From: an uncultured Muribaculaceae bacterium
Lineage (GTDB): Bacteria > Bacteroidota > Bacteroidia > Bacteroidales > Muribaculaceae
DNA: 38,000 nt
Direction: 5' to 3'
NCBI GenBank assembly: GCA_934555895.1
Contig: CAKTFH010000022.1
Location: forward strand, 1 to 38,000
Position numbers and translations under genes: made by a program. Positions 1 through 8,800 of the stretch are shown here, piece after piece (within the stretch, counting starts at the first letter, position 1; every line of letters begins with the position of its first letter). The notes beneath the pieces were generated by a model. It worked only from the letters and a program-made list of their open reading frames with translations, made no database searches and was not told where the DNA came from.

Positions 1-57
1 ACGGCCACCCCGCCGCGGATGAAGCATGGGTATCGCTGCCCCTCCTACTTGAACAAT

Positions 58-77
58 GGTTCTGGCGGCACCACAGA
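58..77 (+). repeat. Left direct repeat (putative attL core)
   Basis: This is the first copy of the 20-bp direct repeat; the second is at 3383-3402. The 57 bp to its left would be chromosomal flank. Joining 1-77 to the sequence after 3402 leaves an uninterrupted reading frame on either strand, so the strand or nature of the target cannot be settled from so short a flank. Confidence 0.65.
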
Positions 78-130
78 TAAATGTTGGGTTTCAATATATT
101 AGATGCGGCTCGGCTAATTTTGCCACTCAG

Positions 131-151
131 GGTCACCACAAAAGTCACCAT
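131..151 (+). repeat. Paired 9-bp arm-type repeats, left end
   Basis: GGTCACCAC at 131-139 is followed by AGTCACCAT at 143-151, a start-to-start spacing of 12 bp. The same spacing occurs in the right-end pair at 3248-3268. Matching pairs inside both ends of the element fit arm-binding sites for the recombinase N-terminal domain. Confidence 0.55.
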
Positions 152-348
152 CTTGTTTTTAACTGATTCAGATGCTGTGCGTTATATGCGCAGCTTTATT
201 TTTATATTTTGGGGCTAAATGAAGTAATGTGTTGATAATGAACGGGAGAAGCGTGGTGGCTGAAATGAAGTCAAGCCAAGACGATTTTGAATCTATGTTT
301 TGCTGTCATGACATTTAACGAATTTTAACCGCGATGTGGTCGTTTAAT

Positions 349-380
349 GTGGTGACCCAAATATGTTTTCAGGTCACCAC
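349..380. repeat. Inverted pair of the 9-bp arm-type repeat
   Basis: GTGGTGACC at 349-357 and its reverse complement GGTCACCAC at 372-380 form an inverted pair separated by 14 bp. It is the same motif found near both ends of the element. It lies on the excisionase-gene side, so it may also serve as an excisionase or recombinase site. Confidence 0.5.
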
Positions 381-503
381 GTTCAATTGTGAAATCATTT
401 AATGCGTCTGTTTTGTGGTAGTTGATGTATTGCCTGGAGAGTAAAAAAGTTTTTAGTGAACATGGTATATGTACACTCGGTTGTGTGCGGTTTTACCATT
501 GAA

Positions 504-833
504 TCAGTTTACACTGCGGGCGTTTATAATGCCTCTTACCTCACGCTGGCTATAACGGGTGCTACCATGTATTTTGAACGGATGAAGTTTTCCTTCGCGT
601 GTCATATTATAGACTGTGGTCTCGCAAATACCGAGCTGCTCGGCAACTTCTTTTTTTGTGAGTGGCCTGTCTTTCTCTGCCTCCATAAAAAGAGGCAATA
701 GCCGCTCGCGGGTTGCTTCTATTGTATCAACTACCAGCTGATGCAGGTCGGATAGGCTGACCGGAATGAGGATATTGGGGGAGTCATGATCGGACGATGA
801 CGCCTGAAGGATTTCGAAAAGGCTTAATTTCAT
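504..833 (-). CDS. Excisionase-like helix-turn-helix DNA-binding protein
   Basis: This 109-residue protein carries a C-terminal winged-HTH of the excisionase/MerR-like HTH_17 type at about residues 58-104 (LTKKEVAEQLGICETTVYNM followed by a wing with TRYSQREV). The first 55 residues are a helical region with no recognised domain. In Bacteroidetes integrative elements such proteins act as recombination directionality factors or small regulators that bend att DNA and favour excision. It is the only other convincing gene in the element and is transcribed in the same direction as the recombinase, about 810 bp downstream of it, so the two are probably not tightly cotranscribed. The ATG at 833 is the only good start. 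A purely regulatory role is possible. Confidence 0.8.
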   Translation of the reverse strand: MKLSLFEILQASSSDHDSPNILIPVSLSDLHQLVVDTIEATRERLLPLFMEAEKDRPLTKKEVAEQLGICETTVYNMTREGKLHPFKIHGSTRYSQREVRGIINARSVN

Positions 834-1643
834 TATTGGGTTGGGAGTTAAAAGGGTTATATCGCCGGATTATTTGTGTCATCCGCACCCTTGGCGATGA
901 TAAAGGAAAACGGAGAGTTGTTTCAAAGAGAGCATGGTAGGGGCTGTCGGCTATGTTTTACTAAAGCAGACTGAAAGCTGTCATTGACCTTTTTATGGTC
1001 GGAAGAAGGCGTGATTGGCCCTTGCTCATGCCGTTGTGGTTGTGCCCGCATTCAACAGCGGGTTATTCATAGTGATGCCTGAATGGTTGGTCCGGGCTAC
1101 GATTAGGGTACTTTCCCTTTATGTAGTTTTTATGGGGGTATTGCTTCCGGCATGAAACATCGTCTTGAGGTGGGCCAGTGTGGTGAAGGTGCCTTATCCG
1201 GTAAGTGTGGGCTCTTAATCGCTACATAAAGATGAAAAATGAGAGTATCAAATCTACACAGATTATCGCCGTTTTTTTGGCAGAAGTGGTGTGTGATTTT
1301 TTTTCGATCCGTTTAGGGTCGAATCATCTGGCGGTCCTCTCTTGGGCCGCTATAATAGAGGCTTTGCGGAATGTCGGCGCATCCTTTCCGTAAGAACAAA
1401 TATTGTAATCCGGTAATGATAGCGGGGTTCGCTGCCGTAATTTTTATAACTCAAAGATGGTTGAAAGGGTTTGCTGCATCCTCAAATTTTAACACTTTGC
1501 CAGGCTCTGTTGTCGAAATCCGTGTGTGAATATTGCGAAATCCAGGATAGAAGAAGCGTGCTGTGACTTATGAGTATTGATATGTATTTCTGCTGCTAAT
1601 ATAGATGGCTTCCATGCTGTGCGAAGAGAAGATAATTTTTTAT
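834..1643. other. Long unassigned gap inside the element, with several hairpins
   Basis: About 810 bp separate the recombinase from the HTH gene. The longest frame is 62 codons (1205-1393, plus strand), with unconvincing composition. Several small hairpins cluster in it: GACC/GGTC at 986-1000, CCCGC/GCGGG at 1045-1062, ATTCA/TGAAT at 1065-1084, and CTAC..AGGG/CCCT..GTAG at 1097-1126 followed by TTTTT. The last resembles a weak plus-strand terminator. The region could hold a non-coding RNA or decayed cargo; I recognise neither. Confidence 0.4.
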
Positions 1644-3137
1644 TTACCACATGTCGTTTTCTTTCTTCGACATGGCTGCGATTTCATCGGCTATCTCCTC
1701 AGAGGATAGTTTGATGTAGTCCATGAATGTCTTTTGGGTTTTATGCCCGCTTACGTGCATCATCTGGAGGATGGTGTATCGGTGGCTGAGATACATGTTT
1801 GTGATACCGCTACGTCTGGCCGTGTGGCTTGTGACACATTCATACCGTGGTACTACTACGTTGCCGTTAAGGTCTTTTTCAGGTTCTTTGTTTTCTTTCT
1901 TCAAGGCCGCCTTCTGTTTCATAGTTAGTTTTGTGGTCACTTTTTCTTTCAGTGACGGCAGTTTCTCCGACAGTTCTTTGAGTATGTTTTTTATAAATCG
2001 GTTCAGCAGCTGCTCGTCGGCTTTGGGGATGTTGTAGCCGTATTTTTCGCATATAGTTACGAGATTCTCATTGAGAATCGGAACAGTCACTTCGCTTTTT
2101 GTTTTTTGCTGTATAAGACGGATTATGCGTGTTCCTTTACGTGTTGTCTCAAAATTATCGGCGTTGAGGTTGTTGTAGTCGCTTACGCGCTGACATGTAT
2201 AGCAACCGATGAGAAACACATCGCGTATATGGTCATTTTTTCCAGTCAATGGCATTTCGTAGAGGGCTTGCAACTCTGCTTCTGTAAGATAGATTTCGGC
2301 AGCTTTGTCGCGGCCATCTACTTTTTTCTTTACGATTAAGGAGGCTGCACGCTGGTTGTCATGTATACCGTCGATGAAAGCGGCATTTATTAGTGCCTTC
2401 AGGTTTGTAAGATGTTTGTTGATCACCTTTGTCATGTATCCGTATTTCTGCAGATAGTTGATGTAGCGCGACACAAATGCCCGGTCGATATCTGTCCAAC
2501 CGAATTTGTGAAGCGGATCGAATCCCTCATACACTTTGATGAAGCTCTTCCATGATTTACAGGTGCCCGGAGCATAGTCGTCGCTGCCGATTTTGCGGGC
2601 GCCGCTCGTGATGTCGTCGACAAACTGGATGAGAAAAGGCCATATAAGTCGGTTTTTCTCCTCTTCGATGCGTTTTTTCTCTTCGGCTTTCCTGCGTGCA
2701 GCTGCGTTTGCTTCTTCCAGTCTGGCGAGAGCTTTCCGCTCGGCTGCGGCGGCTTCCTCCTTAGCGCGGCGTTCCGCATCCACCTTTTCCGGTTCGGATA
2801 TATAGCGCACATCCATATATAGGGCTTCACGGTCAAGTATTGCCTTCGCGAGGTGTGCCTTCACGATGCCTTCAATCTGTGTAAGTTTTGCATGCAGCGG
2901 ATAGTGCTTCTTCTGGTGCGCCAGCCATGCGCGGGGCGAAGCCGTTGCCTTTTGCCATTCCGATACCCCTACCTGAAGCATGGTGGAAACAAGCATATCA
3001 ATTTTACGGGTGTGGATGCGGATAAAGAGTGTTGCAGTCTCTTTTTTAAGGTCTTTGTTTCGGATGTGAAACGGGGTCAGGTTTTTCGGTCTGCGGACTG
3101 GCTGAGCGACCGCTTTGGGAGAGGGGAACATTGTCAT
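1644..3137 (-). CDS. Tyrosine recombinase / phage-type integrase
   Basis: This 497-residue protein cuts and rejoins att DNA to integrate or excise the element. The catalytic set is visible: Arg317 (TCQRVSD), Lys about 347 (QKTKSE), His438 and Arg441 (SHTARRSG), His465 (VSGHKTQ) and nucleophile Tyr474 (FMDYI). An N-terminal arm-binding region (about 25-110) is followed by a charged Ala/Glu/Lys-rich helix (about 115-165), a SAM-like core-binding domain (about 170-275) and the catalytic domain. It is longer than the usual 380-410 residues because of that helix and a lysine-rich insertion just before His438. The ATG at 3137 is used; an ATG at 3131 is equally possible. A promoter and recombinase-type repeats lie directly upstream, so the protein may repress its own transcription. 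Confidence 0.95.
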   Translation of the reverse strand: MTMFPSPKAVAQPVRRPKNLTPFHIRNKDLKKETATLFIRIHTRKIDMLVSTMLQVGVSEWQKATASPRAWLAHQKKHYPLHAKLTQIEGIVKAHLAKAILDREALYMDVRYISEPEKVDAERRAKEEAAAAERKALARLEEANAAARRKAEEKKRIEEEKNRLIWPFLIQFVDDITSGARKIGSDDYAPGTCKSWKSFIKVYEGFDPLHKFGWTDIDRAFVSRYINYLQKYGYMTKVINKHLTNLKALINAAFIDGIHDNQRAASLIVKKKVDGRDKAAEIYLTEAELQALYEMPLTGKNDHIRDVFLIGCYTCQRVSDYNNLNADNFETTRKGTRIIRLIQQKTKSEVTVPILNENLVTICEKYGYNIPKADEQLLNRFIKNILKELSEKLPSLKEKVTTKLTMKQKAALKKENKEPEKDLNGNVVVPRYECVTSHTARRSGITNMYLSHRYTILQMMHVSGHKTQKTFMDYIKLSSEEIADEIAAMSKKENDMW

Positions 3138-3211
3138 GATTTTTTGAATGAGTTTTTTTGTGGGGATACCGGTGCATTGAGGGCGGTTATTGGTTTACCG
3201 TTCCGGTGCTG

Positions 3212-3243
3212 CAAATATAACATTTCAAACTGTAATTTGTCAA
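3212..3243 (-). promoter_or_regulatory. Bacteroidetes-type promoter of the recombinase gene
   Basis: On the minus strand the -7 box TATATTTG (3212-3219) matches TAnnTTTG exactly. A TTG -33 box (3241-3243) lies 21 bp upstream of it. This places a transcription start about 70 bp before the recombinase ATG. The two 9-bp repeats begin 5 bp upstream of the -33 box. Confidence 0.7.
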
Positions 3244-3247
3244 GTCG

Positions 3248-3268
3248 GGTCACCACGTAGGTCACCAC
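3248..3268 (+). repeat. Paired 9-bp arm-type repeats, right end
   Basis: Two perfect GGTCACCAC copies at 3248-3256 and 3260-3268 are spaced 12 bp start to start, as in the left pair at 131-151. They abut the recombinase promoter, so binding could couple recombination to repression of the recombinase. Confidence 0.6.
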
Positions 3269-3382
3269 ATTTTTGAATGAATGCGAAAATATATGGATTT
3301 TAGCTATCTGTATATTATGTTGATAATTAGTGTATTGTGTTTAGAGGCCAATCATATCCATTTATATCTGTGCAGAAACTCA

Positions 3383-3402
3383 GGTTCTGGCGGCACCACA
3401 GA
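3383..3402 (+). repeat. Right direct repeat (putative attR core)
   Basis: This is the second copy of the 20-bp repeat found at 58-77. Its last ten bases form the left arm of a hairpin, GCACCAC (3393-3399) with GTGGTGC (3404-3410), which may reflect inverted core-type binding sites or a structured target. Confidence 0.65.
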
Positions 3403-3638
3403 GGTGGTGCTTGAAAGGATAAATTTTGCAAACGCTATAGTCAAAAGCTCTCTTGAACGATATGAAATCGCGATAGAGAGCTTTGAAGGCGAGCCGCACA
3501 TTGTGCGATGTACCCCTCTTCCCTCCCGTGGAAGCGAACCTCTCTAACGGCTGTCGGCAACGCGGCCGGTCATTATCAACCATGGAATTAACTTGACTGA
3601 GTTAACCTTTTAAAATTATTTATCTTTAACTTTTCAAC

Positions 3639-5435
3639 ATGAAAAAGAATTTTTTACTCCTTTCTGTAGCATTATGCACAGCAGGTGTAGCATCCGCTCA
3701 GCTTCAGGCCGGTGACCCCGGACATCTTGAGAAGCTTTGTCCCGAAGGCGTTACAGCCAATGTTTCGGCCAACGAGCGTGACTATGCCGAAAAGAACATG
3801 GCAGTTGCCGGTAGCGACGAAAAAGGCTGGAAGGTCTTCTTCTGCGCCGACGACGGTATACACGGTGAAGAGCTCTGGGCTTCCGACGGCACACAGGCCG
3901 GCACCTATATGGTAAAGGATATCTATCCCGGTGCAAGCACATCCAACGTCACTTGGATCACCCGCTTCAACGATAAGGTTATCTTCTCCGCACAGGATCC
4001 CGACTATGGTCAGGAAATGTGGATTTCCGACGGTACCGAAGAGGGCACACATGTAGTATATGATGCCAACGAACTCGGTGACTCGAATCCCCGCGCTCTC
4101 TGCCAGCTCAACGAAACCCAGTTTGTGTTCTTCGCACAGCCGGTTGATGCAGAGACCTATGGCGAATGGTGGCTCTATGTGTCGGACGGCACAGAAGAAG
4201 GCACATCGCTTGTAAAAGAGGTAGCAAGCCTCTTCCCCGGTCGTGAGCCCGGTGACAACCGCACAGGTGATGTGGTTCGCGTAGGCCGCAAGGTGTTCTT
4301 CATCGGCGACACCAGCAAGTTCTTCGAAGGCGAGAAGACCTATGGCGACGAGCTTTGGATGACCGACGGTACCCCCGAGGGCACTAAGATGGTGATGGAT
4401 ATCAACAAAGAGAAAGACCCCGTTGTCGATTCAGAAGGCAATCCTACCGGCAAGGTCGAGGGTTCCACACGTGGTGCTGCTATCGCACACTTCTGCAACT
4501 TCTACAATGAGAAGCTCTTCTTCAAGGCATGGAGCTGGGAGTCTGGCAACGAGCCTTGGGCTTACGACCTCGCTACAGGCGAATGCTATGAAATCTACAA
4601 CACCAACCCCACCAACAATCCTAACACTGTTGACGAAAATGGTGTGCCTATCGGTAATGGCGGTGGTGTGACCAAGACAGGCTATCCCTCGTTCGGCTAC
4701 ATGTTCTTCCGTTCTTACACACCTGAGACCGGCAACGAGCTCGGTATGACAAACTGCGAAAAGGACAACTACCGTATTTTCGATATCGATACCTATGCTC
4801 CTACTCAGGATAATCACTCATACCCCGACGAAGGCTGCGAGTTCAGCAAGACATATGTATTCTGCGCCAATACCGGTATGCGTGAAGGTGTAGAAGAACC
4901 CTATCAGGGTGGCGGTGAGCTCCTTGCTTGCGACGGCGAGAAGACCTGGATGGTCTATGACTTCAACCCCGGTACAGGTGCATGCTGGGTACGTACTCCT
5001 CAGGTTATCGGCGGCACACTCTACTATCCGCAGAACGGTAACCGTAACAACCACACCGCTTCTCTCATCCGTCTCGACAAGATCGATGGTGTGCCTGTGG
5101 AAGTTACCAACATCGACCCAGCCAACGACGGCGTGACAATGCTCCGCAACCTCAACGGCAAGTGTATCTTCTACTCGCAGAACACCAAGACTCCCTACTG
5201 CTACACCTACGACAACCCCGACAAGGATATGGCTCTCAACCCCGACCGTATGGAAATTGAGTTCGAGCCCAACAATCCCCTCCATGCCGGTATAGAAGGT
5301 GTTATCGCAGGCGACAGCGATTCCAACGCTCCTGTTGAATACTTCAATATCCAGGGTATGCGTGTCGATGCCAACACTCCCGGTCTCTACATCCGTCGTC
5401 AGGGTGCCAAGACTCAGAAGATTGTCATCAAATAA
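3639..5435 (+). CDS. Secreted ELWxxDGTxxGT-repeat protein
   Basis: This 598-residue protein has a signal peptide (1-20, MKKNFLLLSVALCTAGVASA) and repeats of the ELWxxDGTxxGT type: EELWASDGTQAGT (78-90), QEMWISDGTEEGT (125-137), WWLYVSDGTEEGT (177-189) and DELWMTDGTPEGT (238-250), with weaker units after them. The repeats are known from bacterial surface proteins and probably build a beta-propeller; no enzymatic motif is seen. The C-terminus (EYFNIQGMRV then GLYIRRQGAKTQKIVIK) resembles tails of two propeller proteins downstream, which suggests the same export or anchoring route. It stands alone, with a terminator after it and about 450 bp before the SusC gene. It could be a glycan-binding accessory of that locus or independent. 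Confidence 0.8.
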   Translation: MKKNFLLLSVALCTAGVASAQLQAGDPGHLEKLCPEGVTANVSANERDYAEKNMAVAGSDEKGWKVFFCADDGIHGEELWASDGTQAGTYMVKDIYPGASTSNVTWITRFNDKVIFSAQDPDYGQEMWISDGTEEGTHVVYDANELGDSNPRALCQLNETQFVFFAQPVDAETYGEWWLYVSDGTEEGTSLVKEVASLFPGREPGDNRTGDVVRVGRKVFFIGDTSKFFEGEKTYGDELWMTDGTPEGTKMVMDINKEKDPVVDSEGNPTGKVEGSTRGAAIAHFCNFYNEKLFFKAWSWESGNEPWAYDLATGECYEIYNTNPTNNPNTVDENGVPIGNGGGVTKTGYPSFGYMFFRSYTPETGNELGMTNCEKDNYRIFDIDTYAPTQDNHSYPDEGCEFSKTYVFCANTGMREGVEEPYQGGGELLACDGEKTWMVYDFNPGTGACWVRTPQVIGGTLYYPQNGNRNNHTASLIRLDKIDGVPVEVTNIDPANDGVTMLRNLNGKCIFYSQNTKTPYCYTYDNPDKDMALNPDRMEIEFEPNNPLHAGIEGVIAGDSDSNAPVEYFNIQGMRVDANTPGLYIRRQGAKTQKIVIK

Positions 5436-5470
5436 CTCATTGACGTAACTACGTTATCATAGGCGAAAGC

Positions 5471-5507
5471 GGGTGTGCCCGCCCTGTAGCGGGCACACCC
5501 ACTTTTT
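5471..5507 (+). terminator. Intrinsic terminator after the ELWxxDGT protein
   Basis: A perfect 12-bp stem, GGGTGTGCCCGC (5471-5482) and GCGGGCACACCC (5489-5500), with a 6-nt loop is followed by TTTTT. It separates the 3639-5435 gene from the SusC/SusD operon. Confidence 0.85.
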
Positions 5508-5886
5508 CACTTGAACTTTCACTTTTCAGTGCCCCCCCCTCCCGTCTCCGTTTTTTCAATATCTCTCCGGTTTAACCTTAAATAATCCTCTCCTCATTTA
5601 TCACCCGCGCTGTGCAGGCAACCGTTCCCCACGATTTTTACGGACAGCTTCAGATGCCGCCATTGCAGGCCATCAGACAGCTTCACCCGGGGAAAAGAGA
5701 CCAACAGTCTGGTTATTCAAAACCTCCCGCACAGTAGTACCTCAAAGCCTATGCTGCGTGATGTTACGTGCTCATCTCTCACTCCGTTCCCTCCATGAGC
5801 CTATACATTTACACACAGTAACTCCTTAGATCTCCTCCCATTTTTACCTACCAACGCAATTACACAAATTGCTTAGCAGTGCAAGT
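5508..5886. other. Upstream region of the SusC gene
   Basis: No gene is seen here. The stretch is pyrimidine-rich at first, with a run of eight C near 5530. I could not find a TAnnTTTG box, so the promoter of the SusC/D operon is not located. The region is where the hybrid regulator of this locus would be expected to bind. Confidence 0.4.
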
Positions 5887-8800
5887 ATGATAAAGACAAA
5901 ATTTTCAAGGCTGCTGATACTATTCCTATTGGCAACCGTCAATCTCACCCTCGCGGCGCAGAACATCTCGGTGACCGGTACCGTCATGGATCCCACTGAG
6001 AACGAGCCCGTAATCGGAGCCACCGTGATGCAGAAGGGCTCCAAGGCCAACGGTGTGGCCACCGACATCGACGGCGTCTACACCATTTCCGTTCCGGCCA
6101 ACGCTACTCTGGTGATATCCTGTGTAGGCTATGAGCCTCAGGAAATCAAAGTGGATGGCCGTAAAAAAATAGACATCGAACTGAAGCAGGCCACCGAGCT
6201 TCTCGACGAAGTGGTGGTGATCGGCTACGGTGTGCAGCGCAAAAGCGATATCACCGGTTCTATCTCGTCGATATCCGGCAAAGATGTGAACGATGTGCCC
6301 GTGAGCTCGGCTCTCCAGGCCCTCCAGGGTAAGGCTTCCGGTGTGAACATTATTCAGAACAGCGGTGCTCCCGGTGGAGCCACTACTATAAAAATCCGTG
6401 GTACAGGTACAGTGAACGACGCCGACCCCCTCTATGTGGTCGACGGCTTCATCGTTGACAATATCGACCACATCAACCCCAACGACATCGCAAACATCGA
6501 AATATTCAAGGATGCGGCTTCATCGGCAGTCTACGGTGCACGTGCTGCCAACGGTGTGGTGAGCATCACTACCAAGGGTGGCGAAAAGGGCAAGGTGACT
6601 GTCACCTTCGACGGTTATGCCGGCTTCTCCAACCCCTGGAAGAAAATCGATGTTATGTCGATGGATGACTATGCTCTCCTTTCCGACTACATGAGTGGCT
6701 CCACTCGCTACTCGGTGAACGGAATCCTCAACGGCAGTCTCGATTCCAATGGAAACGTGGTTTACGACCCCGCGAAGGGTGACGCCATGGCTCTGTATCA
6801 TCAGCGCGGTAAAGAGAACTGGTACGACGCTATCTCGCGCACCGGTGTCAAGCAGCAATATGCCGCAAGTGTGAGCGGCGGTTCCGATAAGACCCAGTTT
6901 ATGGTGTCGGCAAGCTATTTCGATGAGAAAGGTATCATCAAGGGTTCTGACTACAAGCGTTTCAACGCCCGTATGAACCTCACCCAGAAACTCTCGTCGT
7001 GGCTCGACCTTATCGTGAACATGAGCTACGCCAATGAGGACCGCGACCTCGTGCCCGGCGGCTCGGGTTCTGTACTCAAGGACGCCCTCAATGTCAACCC
7101 CCTCACCCGTGTCTACAACGACAAGGGTTACTGGGATTCAAACCATCCTCTGGCACGTGTGGAGCGTTATCACCGCGATGTGAAGAGCGATCGCTTCGAC
7201 GCCAACATCACCCTTTCGGCCAATTTCCTGAAGTTCTTTAACTATCAGTTCAAGGCATCATACTATCTGCAGCCCGAGACCACAAAGGAATTCAGCGAGG
7301 TGGGCAAACTCGTAGAAGACTTCTCGATGGGTGACCTGTCGACCATTTACCAGTATAAGAGAAATGTAAACAAGTGGGAGATCAACAACCTCTTGACCTT
7401 CAACTGGGCCGACAAGAACAAGGTGAACAACATCACCGTGCTCGTAGGTCAGACCGCCGAAGGTTACAAGAACTCCTTCCAGGAGAGCACCAAGAAGGGT
7501 ACTCCTTCCAACGACACCGACCAGTGGTACCTCTCATCGGGATATACCGGTGACAAGACCTATGGTCTCGACCGCAACTGGACAGCTGTGGGCTTTATCG
7601 GTCGTGTGAACTACAACGTGCTCGACCGTTATCTGCTGCAGGCCAACATCCGTATCGACGGTTCTTCGAAATTCAACAAGGACAACCGCTGGGGCTACTT
7701 CCCCTCGGTATCGCTCGGCTGGAAATTCTCATCGGAGTCGTTCCTTCGCGACCAGACTTGGATGTCGCTAGGCAAACTGCGTGTGGGCTGGGGTAAACTC
7801 GGTAACAACCGTATCGACGAGCTCGCACGCTACACCTACCTCACCACTCAGCTCAACTATCCTTACGGTCAGGGCAACCACGTGCTGCAGCCCGGTGCCG
7901 CATCGCTCACCATCGGCAACGACAACATCCGCTGGGAGAAGACCGAGACATTCAACGTAGGTCTCGACATGGCATTCCTCAACAACACCATTATTTTCGG
8001 TGCCGAGTACTTCAACAAGAAGACATCCGATATGCTCATCGCCGTGCCTACCGTATCGTCGGCCGGTCTCAACAGCAACCCGATGACCAATGCCGGTGCC
8101 GTGCGCAACTATGGCGTTGAGGGTAATCTTTCGTATCGCCGCAGCTTCGGCAAGTTCTCGTTCGATGTAGGCTTCAACCTCTCCTGGATCAAAAATGAGG
8201 TTACCTCGCTCGGCACAGGCAATGAGCCTATCTATGGTGCATACGTGGGCGAAGGTTCAATCGTCGACTATGTGACCAAGACCGCAGTGGGACGACCCAT
8301 CGGCTCGTTCTTCGGCTATGTGACCGACGGTATCTTCCAGAATATGGACGAAATCAAGGCTTCGGCGCAGTATGATCAGGGCAAAAACGATGCCGACCAG
8401 GTTACCAAGCCCGGCGACTTCCGTTTCAAGGACCTCAACAACGACGGCAAAATCACTGCTGAAGACCGCACATATCTCGGTTCGCCGCTTCCCAACTTCG
8501 TGTTCGGTGTGCCCCTCACATTCTCTTGGGACGGTTTCGAACTCTACGGCTTCTTCCAGGGCCAGACAGGCAACAAGCTCTTCAACGTTATGGACTACTA
8601 TCTCTATAACGCCGCTTCCGGCAACAATGTGGCCGACTACCACAAGCTGCACTGGAGCGCAGCTGTCGACGAGCAGCGTCCCTGGTTCACTCCTAATCCC
8701 AACGCCGAGATTCCTCGTGCAAGCACAGGCGACACCAACCGCAACTATCGCTCTTCCGACTTCTTCGTGAAAGACGGTTCCTACTGCCGCCTCAAAGAGC

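Larger units (their letters stand above)
78..503. other. Left end of the integrative element, no gene
   Basis: No credible coding region is seen here. The stretch holds four copies of a 9-bp motif related to GGTCACCAC: 131-139, 143-151 (AGTCACCAT, degenerate), 349-357 (inverted) and 372-380. These look like arm-type recombinase sites. The 81-codon plus-strand frame starting at 456 overlaps the HTH gene antisense and is treated as spurious. Confidence 0.5.
58..3402. mobile_element. Minimal integrative element bounded by 20-bp direct repeats
   Basis: The 20-mer GGTTCTGGCGGCACCACAGA occurs at 58-77 and again at 3383-3402 in the same orientation, as expected for attL and attR of a tyrosine-recombinase element. 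Between the copies are an excisionase-like HTH gene (504-833), a tyrosine recombinase (1644-3137) and clusters of a 9-bp repeat near both ends. No cargo gene, relaxase, replication gene or transposase is visible. The element is therefore about 3.3 kb and looks like either a non-autonomous satellite or a decayed integrative element. The boundaries are read directly from the sequence; that they are functional att sites is inferred. Confidence 0.7.
3138..3638. other. Right end of the element and chromosomal junction, no credible gene
   Basis: This stretch contains the recombinase promoter (3212-3243), the paired 9-bp repeats (3248-3268), the right direct repeat (3383-3402) and, outside the element, a run of hairpins (3393-3507). 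Two overlapping frames on opposite strands (3281-3547 plus, 3380-3583 minus) have no recognisable domain. One of them could be the end of a gene interrupted by the insertion. Confidence 0.45.

Noticed and set aside
58..77. Integration into a tRNA gene 3-prime end
   Set aside because: Neither the repeat nor its flanks on either side form a tRNA cloverleaf or end in a recognisable T-arm.
131..380. GGTCACCAC repeats as a CRISPR-like array
   Set aside because: The units are only 9 bp, irregularly spaced and partly inverted, and there are no cas genes; recombinase arm sites explain them better.
1205..1393. 62-codon plus-strand frame in the element interior
   Set aside because: No domain or convincing start, and short enough to arise by chance in an 810-bp gap.
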